A stretch of DNA of 64,000 nt from an uncultured Lachnospiraceae bacterium (GTDB taxonomy: Bacteria > Bacillota > Clostridia > Lachnospirales > Lachnospiraceae), in NCBI GenBank assembly GCA_902779575.1, contig CACZBW010000016.1:1-64000 (forward strand), in the 5' to 3' direction. The position numbers and the translations under genes were made by a program. Under the pieces are notes generated by a model. That model was not told the DNA's origin. It was given only the letters and a program-made list of their open reading frames with translations, and did not search any database. Below are positions 37,559 through 44,509 of the stretch, piece by piece; within the stretch, counting starts at the first letter, position 1; every line of letters begins with the position of its first letter.

Positions 37559-37629
37559 GCAGTTGTAGTTCATCGGTAGAACACCAGCTTCCCAAGCTGG
37601 GGAGGCGGGTTCGATTCCCGTCAGCTGCT
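37559..37629 (+). tRNA. tRNA-Gly (anticodon CCC)
   Basis: A 71-base cloverleaf. The acceptor arms GCAGTTG and CAGCTGC pair with one wobble, the anticodon stem CCAGC/GCTGG holds TT-CCC-AA, and the T arm contains GTTCGATTCCC. CCA is not encoded. A TATAGT box at 37509-37514, with a weak TTGCTT 17 bases before it, may be its promoter. Confidence 0.95.
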
Positions 37630-37638
37630 TACAGAAAA

Positions 37639-37679
37639 GACCGGAAGTACCTTCGTCAGGTATTTCCGGTCTTTTCTTT
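37639..37679. terminator. Bidirectional terminator between tRNA-Gly and the LysR gene
   Basis: GACCGGAA (37639-37646) pairs with TTCCGGTC (37664-37671), with inner GTACC/GGTAT pairing. T runs follow on both strands; on the plus strand it is TTTTCTTT, which reaches the stop codon of the LysR gene. Confidence 0.82.
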
Positions 37680-38567
37680 CTACTGATGGCTGCGTATGGA
37701 TTCACGGAAAAAGTCGATGGTCCTGGTAAGATCGGGACTCAGATATTTGTTCTGATGATAAATGATGGAGTATTTTCTGAGAAAGCGGATTCCGCGGATA
37801 CTGAGTTCGACCAGGGAGCCGTCTTCGAAATACTGTGTAAGCATACGGCAGGGGAGGATGGAGAGACCGAGATTCTCCCGGACGGCATTGATGATGGCGA
37901 CTGTACTGGTGCTTTCGAGCCGTGGCCGGAGCAGGAAGTCATGCATCATGAGAGTAGACTGGGCGAGTTCCCGGGTGCCTGAGTTTTTCTCCCGAAGAAG
38001 AAAGGTCTGCTCCTCAAGATCTTCCAGAGATACAATCTTTTTTTCAGCCAGTGGATGAAGAGGACTGCAGATCAGAGAGAGATGGTCGTCGATCAGGGGC
38101 TCCGACAGGATTGCGTCCGAGTGGACAGTTCCTTCTATCATGGCGAAGTCCAGGCGGTTTTCCAGGATCCTTTTTTCGATGATATCGGAACTGTTGATCT
38201 CCAGAAAGGGCATGGAAGCGCCGAAGCTCTCCATGTAATCCCGGATACACTGCGGAAGAAGGCAGGCACCGATACTGATGCTGGAGCCGATTCTGACAGG
38301 GATATCTGTATTTCCTTCCGCCAGATCCTGATCCATCTGACTGTAGAGGGCGACGATATGGGAAGCGTACTCAAAGAGCCGGTCCGCGTCAGGCGTTCTG
38401 CGGATGCCGCGGCCGTTTTTTCCAAACAGCTGGATATGGTAACGGTTTTCTATCGTGCGGATGGCCGAGCTTACAGCCGGCTGGCTCATGTTCAGCCTGC
38501 GCGCGGCTTTGCTGATGCTCTCTTCGCGGTAGACCATGACAAATATCTGAAGAATTCTGGGTGACAT
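37680..38567 (-). CDS. LysR-family transcriptional regulator
   Basis: A 295-residue LysR-type regulator; the start at 38567 follows AAAGGAAAAG. The N-terminal winged helix reads ISKAARRLNMSQPAVSSAIRTIE. The ligand-binding domain starts after residue 85 with IPVRIGSSISIGACLLP and follows the periplasmic-binding fold. It is divergent from the sulfate-binding protein gene across 405 bases of upstream sequence, the usual layout for a CysB/CysR-like regulator of sulfate uptake. Such regulators respond to O-acetylserine or related metabolites in enteric bacteria; here the effector is not known. Confidence 0.88.
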   Translation of the reverse strand: MSPRILQIFVMVYREESISKAARRLNMSQPAVSSAIRTIENRYHIQLFGKNGRGIRRTPDADRLFEYASHIVALYSQMDQDLAEGNTDIPVRIGSSISIGACLLPQCIRDYMESFGASMPFLEINSSDIIEKRILENRLDFAMIEGTVHSDAILSEPLIDDHLSLICSPLHPLAEKKIVSLEDLEEQTFLLREKNSGTRELAQSTLMMHDFLLRPRLESTSTVAIINAVRENLGLSILPCRMLTQYFEDGSLVELSIRGIRFLRKYSIIYHQNKYLSPDLTRTIDFFRESIRSHQ

Positions 38568-38834
38568 GGGACTTTTCCTTTCTGGGATCTGAAAGCAGCC
38601 GAAGCCTTCAGACTCTGTCTTGAGTTCGGACTTTGACTGCACGGAGTTGTTGTTACGAGTCCTTCACCGATTTGGTAAAGCAGGATACTCTTTGATCAGG
38701 TACTTTTTCTGTTCCGCAGGAATAAAAAGGAAAATCCGCAGGTCAGAATCTTTAACCATAAGTAATTCCTTATATGTTTGCCTTCATCTATTCTGAATCA
38801 TATCACAATATAGGCATAAAATCAGCATTTTCCC

Positions 38835-38863
38835 TTGTAAATTCATTTGGAAATGATTAAGAT
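38835..38863 (+). promoter_or_regulatory. Promoter of the sulfate-uptake genes
   Basis: TTGTAA (38835-38840) and TAAGAT (38858-38863) are 17 bases apart, about 100 bases before the binding-protein start. The 405-base divergent region between 38568 and 38972 is AT-rich around 38760-38870, where LysR binding is expected. No single palindrome stands out. Confidence 0.5.
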
Positions 38864-38972
38864 CCAATTATTCTGAAAGAGAGACAAATAAGACTGACTG
38901 AACTTCAGAAGCAACATAAGAAGAACGAGAGAAGAACTGCCGGCCGGACCGGCAGGGGAAAGGAGTCAGAAA

Positions 38973-39977
38973 ATGAAGAAGATGATCAGAAAAGCAGCTG
39001 CAGCCGGAATCGCGGGCGCAGTTCTGATGACAGGAAGCGCATTTGCGGCGGACGTGACACTCACAAACGTATCCTATGACCCGACCCGTGAACTGTATGC
39101 GGCATATAATGAACTTTTTGAAAGTCATTACCTGGAAGAGACCGGGCTGGAAGCAGAAGTGATCCAGTCCCACGGCGGTTCAGGCTCCCAGGCCAGATCC
39201 GTTATCGAGGGAGCGGATGCGGATGTGGTAACGCTGGCTCTGGAGCATGATATTACGCTGGTTGAGAATGCCGGCCTGATTGAGAGCGGATGGATCGATG
39301 AGTTTGAAGGTCATTCCTCTCCCTATACTTCTACGATCGTTTTCCTGGTCAGGAGCGGAAATGAGAAAGATCTCCATGACTGGAACGATCTGATTCAGGA
39401 AGGCGTGGAGATTATTACGCCGGACCCCAAGTCAAGCGGCGGCGCATGCTGGAATTTCCTTGCGGCCTGGTACTGGGCGGACAAGGAATTCGGCGGGGAC
39501 GAGGAGCAGATCATTGACTTTATGACAGCTCTCTATGCCAATGTTACGGTCATGGATTCCGGAGCGCGCGGCGCGACCACTACTTTTGTGGAAAACGGCC
39601 AGGGCGACGTGCTGATTGCCTGGGAAAATGAAGCGCTTGCAACCGTAAAGGAATATCCGGACAAGTATGAGATCGTTTCGCCCTCCGTATCGATCCTTGC
39701 GCAGCCTTCTGTCGCGATCGTGGATGAGAATGCGGACAGGAACGGCACGCAGGAGGCAGCGCACGATTATCTGGCTTACCTTTACTCCGAGGAAGCCCAG
39801 AGGCTGATCGGCGAGTACGGTTACCGTCCGAGCAATGAAGCGATCCTGCAGGAATTCGCAGATAAATTTGATCTGGACATGGATCTGTGCACGATCGATG
39901 ATTTCGGCGGCTGGAACGAAGCTTACATGACTTATTTTGTGGACGGCGCTCTCTTTGACGAGATCTATGGATTTTAA
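38973..39977 (+). CDS. Sulfate/thiosulfate ABC transporter solute-binding protein
   Basis: A 334-residue binding protein of the Sbp/CysP family. The mature N-terminus has VTLTNVSYDPTRELYAAYNELF, and the middle contains TPDPKSSGGACWNFLAAWYWA and the GARGATTTFVENGQGDVLIAWENEA segment, which shape the oxyanion pocket. A signal peptide (residues 1-25, ending GSAFA) precedes it. The expected lipobox cysteine is missing, so the protein would be cut by signal peptidase I and not lipid-anchored. AAAGGAG precedes the start. It is the first gene of a sulfate-uptake cluster with fused permease and ATPase genes downstream. Confidence 0.9.
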   Translation: MKKMIRKAAAAGIAGAVLMTGSAFAADVTLTNVSYDPTRELYAAYNELFESHYLEETGLEAEVIQSHGGSGSQARSVIEGADADVVTLALEHDITLVENAGLIESGWIDEFEGHSSPYTSTIVFLVRSGNEKDLHDWNDLIQEGVEIITPDPKSSGGACWNFLAAWYWADKEFGGDEEQIIDFMTALYANVTVMDSGARGATTTFVENGQGDVLIAWENEALATVKEYPDKYEIVSPSVSILAQPSVAIVDENADRNGTQEAAHDYLAYLYSEEAQRLIGEYGYRPSNEAILQEFADKFDLDMDLCTIDDFGGWNEAYMTYFVDGALFDEIYGF

Positions 39978-40073
39978 GAAATCGCTGATCATAAAGCTCT
40001 GACGATGAAAGAAACGGAAGAATCTGTTTTTTTCTGATATCCGGCGGAGCATCTCAGGTAAATGATTTTCAGG

Positions 40074-40139
40074 CAGCCCGGGCTGTAGCTCAGGCGGAAC
40101 TTTCCTCAGGAAAGAAGTCCGTCCGGGCAGTCCGGGCTG
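40074..40139 (+). other. Intercistronic stem-loop after the sulfate-binding protein gene
   Basis: CAGCCCGG (40074-40081) pairs with CCGGGCTG (40132-40139). Between them lies a second stem with CGGAACTT near AAGTCCG and a TTTCCT/AGGAAA hairpin. No T run follows. It fills much of the 245-base gap and probably sets the ratio of binding protein to permease. Confidence 0.5.
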
Positions 40140-40222
40140 AAGCCGGGTAATATTACTTTTCCGGGCAAGACTCATGAGCGGGTCCTGCCATTGCAGAAGA
40201 CACAATAAAAGGAGTCTGTTCT

Positions 40223-42052
40223 ATGACTGCAGGAGATACTGCAAAAACAACACAGCATGGCGCTCAGGCCGGCGGCAGCGCTTACGGGAATTCCCCGCAA
40301 GCGGGATCGGAGCAGGAGCGTGAGGCGATCGAAAGCGGGAAGGGATCAGGTCACCGCAAGGGACATGTCATTCCGGGATTCGGTCTTTCGATGGGAATCA
40401 CGGTGACGATGCTGTCGATTCTGATCCTGATTCCGCTGGCTTCCATCCTGGGTTACGCCTTTCATCTGTCCCCTCAGACTTTCTGGACTGTAATCAGTCA
40501 GAAGGCTGTACTGTATGCTTTCCGGACCAGCATCGTAAGTTCTGCGCTGGCAGCCCTGATCAATTCCGTGATGGGCCTGATCCTTGCCTGGGTCCTGGTC
40601 CGTTATGATTTTCCCGGAAGGCGGATCCTGGACGGACTGATCGAGCTTCCCTTTGCCCTGCCCACCGCGGTAGCCGGCATTACTCTTTCAAAAATGTATT
40701 CGGACACAGGCCTGATCGGGGCTGCGCTTGCGAAGATCGGAATCCGGGTTTCCTACACGCACGCAGGCATAACGCTGGCTCTGGTTTTTATCGGAATTCC
40801 GTTCTCGGTGCGCGCCATACAGCCGGTGCTCGAAAAGCTGGATCCCCAGTTTGAGGAGGCTGCCGGAATCCTGGGCGCATCCAGAATGATGACCATGCGG
40901 AAGGTGATTGTGCCGGAACTGATGCCGGCGGTTCTGACCGGTTTCGGTCTCGCTTTCGCAAGGGGCGTCGGAGAATACGGCAGCGTCATCTATATTTCCG
41001 GAAATAACGTCCGGCAGCACACCCAGGTTGTCTCCTATGTCATCATGCAGAAGCTGAACTATACGGATTATGATTCCGCAGCCGCAATCGCTCTGGTGCT
41101 GCTGATTCTGTCCTTCCTGATTCTTCTGTTTCTGAATATCATCCAGATCCGTCAGGCAAAGCGCACCGGCGGAGGCACTTCCACGGTAGCTTTCGAAGGC
41201 GACATGACTTCCTCTTTCCGTAAAGAGCGTGAGAGCAGGGGAGCCAGGAGATTCCTGATTGCGGTCTCGGCCCTGTTCCTGATCCTGATGCTGGTCCTGC
41301 CCCTGATTTCCGTTATCCGGAATTCTCTTGCGGAGGGCTTCTCCTTCTATCTGGCGTCTCTCAGGACAGAAACCGTTCTTTCAGCCCTGAAAGTGACGCT
41401 GATTGCGACGGTGATCGCCGTGGCGGTCAATACATTTTTCGGCATCATGGCATCCTGGCTGCTTACCAGGTTCCAGTTCAGGGGTAAACAGCTGCTGACG
41501 ACTCTGATCGATATTCCGTTTTCGATCTCGCCGGTCATCGCGGGCCTTGCCTTCATCATGACCTTCGGCAGGCTCGGCTGGGCCTGGCCGCTGATCGAGA
41601 AGTTCAACGCCCATTTCGGGACGGATGTCCGTATTGTTTTCGCAATTCCGGGCGTTGTGCTCGCAACGATTTTTGTAACTTTTCCTTTTGTATCGAGGGA
41701 GCTGATCCCGGTCCTGAACGCGCAGGGCAGCGATGAAGAGGAGGCGGCGGCTCTGATGGGCGCGAAGGGATTTACCATTTTCCGGAAAATCACCTTCCCG
41801 CAGATGAAATGGGCGCTCCTGTACGGAATCATTCTGTGCGCCGCCAGGGCGCTCGGTGAGTTCGGCGCGGTCAATGCCCTTTCAAAGACCAGAGGGGAGA
41901 CCTTCACGCTGCCGCTTGAGATCGACGCCCTGTACCTGTCCGGTTCCGCGGATTCGATCACGGCCGCGTTCGCGGTCTCGTCGATCCTGGTGATCCTGGC
42001 GGTGATCGTGCTGATTATCCGCAATATTCTGGAGCATCGTTCCGGAAAATGA
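40223..42052 (+). CDS. Fused sulfate ABC transporter permease (CysT-CysW in one chain)
   Basis: A 609-residue membrane protein built from two complete permease modules. After a hydrophilic extension of about 50 residues comes module 1 (about 55-315), with the CysT-like LPTAVAGITLSKMYS segment and EAA loop FEEAAGILGASRMMTMRKVIVPELMPA. Module 2 (about 340-605) has the CysW-like SISPVIAGLAFIM and loop EEEAAALMGAKGFTIFRKITFPQMKWAL. A linker of about 30 residues (RTGGGTSTVAFEGDMTSS) joins them with no stop or frameshift. Sulfate permeases are normally two separate genes, so this is a genuine gene fusion. It imports sulfate or thiosulfate with the neighbouring binding protein and CysA-type ATPase. 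The start follows AAAGGAG. Confidence 0.9.
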   Translation: MTAGDTAKTTQHGAQAGGSAYGNSPQAGSEQEREAIESGKGSGHRKGHVIPGFGLSMGITVTMLSILILIPLASILGYAFHLSPQTFWTVISQKAVLYAFRTSIVSSALAALINSVMGLILAWVLVRYDFPGRRILDGLIELPFALPTAVAGITLSKMYSDTGLIGAALAKIGIRVSYTHAGITLALVFIGIPFSVRAIQPVLEKLDPQFEEAAGILGASRMMTMRKVIVPELMPAVLTGFGLAFARGVGEYGSVIYISGNNVRQHTQVVSYVIMQKLNYTDYDSAAAIALVLLILSFLILLFLNIIQIRQAKRTGGGTSTVAFEGDMTSSFRKERESRGARRFLIAVSALFLILMLVLPLISVIRNSLAEGFSFYLASLRTETVLSALKVTLIATVIAVAVNTFFGIMASWLLTRFQFRGKQLLTTLIDIPFSISPVIAGLAFIMTFGRLGWAWPLIEKFNAHFGTDVRIVFAIPGVVLATIFVTFPFVSRELIPVLNAQGSDEEEAAALMGAKGFTIFRKITFPQMKWALLYGIILCAARALGEFGAVNALSKTRGETFTLPLEIDALYLSGSADSITAAFAVSSILVILAVIVLIIRNILEHRSGK

Positions 42053-42234
42053 TACCGGCTGCAGCCGGCGTCCGCACCGCAGGCATATCAGGGTCTGCGC
42101 CGTCAGCCGGAAGTCAGAGCCGGCGGTCAGCTGCAAAGCAGGTAAAAAACAGAAACAGATGAGCTGCGACCCGCCCTGCAGGAATCCGGGGCGCGCAGCT
42201 TTCGGAAGATAAAACGGAGGTTCAGAGTATTACT

Positions 42235-43299
42235 ATGTATGTGGAACTGCGCCATATCACAAAGACGTTCGGCAATTTCAAGGCATCGGATGATGTCTCT
42301 TTCGGAATCGAAAAGGGCGAGCTTTCGGCGCTCCTGGGCCCCAGCGGAAGCGGAAAAACAACGATTCTCCGCATGATCGCGGGTCTGGAGTCTCCGGACG
42401 CGGGAGATATCCTGATCGACGGGAAACGGGTCAATGACGTGCCGGCATCAGACCGCGGAATCGGTTTCGTGTTCCAGAATTACGCCCTCTTCCGCTATAT
42501 GACGGTGCAGGACAATATCGCCTTCGGCCTGAATGTGAAGAAGGCGCCGAAGGACAAGGTGCGCAGGCGTGTGAAGGAACTGATTTCTCTCACCGGCCTG
42601 GACGGCCTGGAGAAGCGTTATCCGGACCAGCTGTCCGGGGGACAGCGGCAGAGGGTTGCCTTTGCCAGAGCTCTGGCGCCGGAACCGGGGCTTCTGCTTC
42701 TGGATGAGCCTTTCGCCGCGATCGACGCCAAGATCCGTCAGGAGCTGAGGAGCTGGCTGAAGGAGATGATTCATAAGGTCGGCATCACCAGCATTTTTGT
42801 GACGCATGACCAGAATGAGGCGGTGGAAGTCGCCGACCAGATTATCGTAACGAACGCCGGCCGGGTGGAGCAGACCGGAGCGCCCCTGCAGATCTACAAA
42901 AACCCGCAGACGCCATTTGTGGCTACCTTTATCGGACAGTCAATGCGGATCAAAGATTACCAGCGTTTCTCGGGCTTTGAGAACGGGACTTACAAAGAAG
43001 CCATCATCAGGCCTGAGTTCGTGGAAGCCTTCAAGGACGACAACCGCAAATTCCGCGACATTATCAACTATTCAGAGGAGGGCGTTATCAGTGATATTAC
43101 TTTCCAGGGAGATCATCTGGAAGTTACTCTGGATGTAAAGGGAATTCAGCTGAAGACCCACCGTTCGCTGGAGAGAAGGCCTGTTGAGATCGGGGAAAAG
43201 ATGAGGGTGATCCTTTACCGCCTTTATGAGTGCGATGAAAAGAATTCCCATCTTTTGAAAAATCAGAATCTGATCGGACATGAGATCATAACCTTCTGA
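42235..43299 (+). CDS. cysA: Sulfate ABC transporter ATP-binding protein
   Basis: A 354-residue ATPase. Walker A is GPSGSGKT (35-42), the Q-loop glutamine is Q81, the signature is LSGGQRQR (133-140), Walker B is LLLLDEP (153-159) and the H-loop histidine is in FVTHDQNE (H191). The C-terminal part (from about 235) is a regulatory TOBE-like domain as in CysA. It powers uptake through the fused permease just upstream. The start follows CGGAGG. The next gene, a CobU homologue, begins only 10 bases after its stop, so the two are likely co-transcribed. Confidence 0.9.
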   Translation: MYVELRHITKTFGNFKASDDVSFGIEKGELSALLGPSGSGKTTILRMIAGLESPDAGDILIDGKRVNDVPASDRGIGFVFQNYALFRYMTVQDNIAFGLNVKKAPKDKVRRRVKELISLTGLDGLEKRYPDQLSGGQRQRVAFARALAPEPGLLLLDEPFAAIDAKIRQELRSWLKEMIHKVGITSIFVTHDQNEAVEVADQIIVTNAGRVEQTGAPLQIYKNPQTPFVATFIGQSMRIKDYQRFSGFENGTYKEAIIRPEFVEAFKDDNRKFRDIINYSEEGVISDITFQGDHLEVTLDVKGIQLKTHRSLERRPVEIGEKMRVILYRLYECDEKNSHLLKNQNLIGHEIITF

Positions 43300-43309
43300 G
43301 GGGGATTCC

Positions 43310-44053
43310 ATGTTTATAACAGTGACAGGCGGCAGCGGGAGCGGAAAGAGCGCTTTTGCGGAAAAGTGCGCGCTCCTGCTTGCGCACGGGGATGCGGCTC
43401 CCCTGCCTGAAGATAAGAGTTATGGCGATATCACAGGAAAGGAGAGTGGGCCTGCTCTTTTTCTGTCTGCAGAGGCTGGGAAAACTGCGGAAGAACCCAG
43501 GCCGGGAAATCCTGTATATCTTGCCACCATGAATCCCGCCGGCCGGGAAGGCCGGATGCGTGTGCAGCGCCACAGGACAATGCGGAGAGGAAAAGGCTTC
43601 TGTACAATTGAGAGGCAGAGACAGCTGACGGGCATTTCCCGGGAGAAGATTCTGGGCAGAACGGTGCTGGTGGAGGATCTCTCAAATCTGATCGCAAATG
43701 AGCTTTTCAGCGGGGAGGATCCGGACGGGGGAGCCTGGCAGGGACCCGGGGATCCGGGTGACGGCGCCTTTCTGTCTGAGAAGACGGAGCGGACCTGCCG
43801 TGAAATCCGGGAAGGGATCGCTTTTCTCAGATCTCAGGCCGGTCATCTGATCCTGGTTATGAATGAGATCTTTTCGGACGGGATCCGCTATGATCCGCAG
43901 ACGGATCAGTTTCTGCGCGCGGCAGGGCTGCTGAGCCGGGATTTTGTATCCCAGGCGGATCTTTCATATGAAGTTGTCTTCGGTATTCCCCTGGCTCTGA
44001 AGAAAGAGGGGGAGGCGGCGCGGAAGCTGGCGGAACGGCTTCGAAAGGTCTGA
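43310..44053 (+). CDS. cobU: Adenosylcobinamide kinase/guanylyltransferase (CobU) homologue
   Basis: A 247-residue CobU-type protein. The P-loop is TGGSGSGKSAF (6-16), the second conserved segment YLATMNPAGREGRMRVQRHRTMRR includes the RHR motif with its catalytic histidine, and the C-terminal LVMNEIFSDGIRYDPQTDQFLRAAGLL corresponds to the VTNEVGxGIVP region. CobU phosphorylates adenosylcobinamide and then transfers GMP from GTP, activating it for nucleotide-loop assembly. The protein is longer than the usual 180 residues because of insertions near 30-65 and 135-160. It lies 10 bases after a sulfate ATPase gene, away from cobS and cobC at 47.6-49.6 kb. A second, shorter CobU-like protein is there. 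Confidence 0.8.
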   Translation: MFITVTGGSGSGKSAFAEKCALLLAHGDAAPLPEDKSYGDITGKESGPALFLSAEAGKTAEEPRPGNPVYLATMNPAGREGRMRVQRHRTMRRGKGFCTIERQRQLTGISREKILGRTVLVEDLSNLIANELFSGEDPDGGAWQGPGDPGDGAFLSEKTERTCREIREGIAFLRSQAGHLILVMNEIFSDGIRYDPQTDQFLRAAGLLSRDFVSQADLSYEVVFGIPLALKKEGEAARKLAERLRKV

Positions 44054-44145
44054 AGCACCCGGCGTCCCTGACATGGTGCTGCCGGCCGCATATATGCCTT
44101 TCGTATCTGAAACAGGATGCGGAAGGCTTTTTCATGTTATTCCCC

Positions 44146-44193
44146 GGAAATTCTTCAGAAACCGCTGCTTACCGCGGGTTCTGAAGAATTTCC
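44146..44193. other. Long perfect palindromic hairpin in the gap after cobU
   Basis: GGAAATTCTTCAGAA (44146-44160) pairs perfectly with TTCTGAAGAATTTCC (44179-44193), with further GG/CC pairing inside. Neither strand has a T run after it. The whole 456-base gap from 44054 to 44509 also holds an AGGCTTTTT run near 44124 that could end the cobU transcript; the ORFs through it look non-coding. Confidence 0.6.
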
Positions 44194-44509
44194 AGGTTTC
44201 AGGTCAGGGAGCCTGCGGACAGAAAAATTACAAAAAGACACAGAAAAAGCGCAGAGATATTTCACGGACGGGCATGGATTTGCACAGAGGGATTCGTATA
44301 TAAACTTGGAAATGGATTCCGGCGTCTGATCATGGCGCGGAAAAGGTTTCCGGATGAACAGCCGGTATGGCTGAGAAATGTTACAATATCAGAAAAAAAG
44401 AAACATACAGAATCAGAGGAGGAGACGGTAAAGGATCCTCCTGACTCCCCGGCGCAGGATCGGATCCGGCAGAAAGGGGAGAAGGAAAAAAGAAAGGAAA
44501 GGGCAAAAA

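Noticed and set aside
44054-44509. Several ORFs of 70-130 residues in the gap before the M4 peptidase
   Set aside because: None has a family match or a good start; the longest overlaps the signal peptide of the peptidase in another frame.
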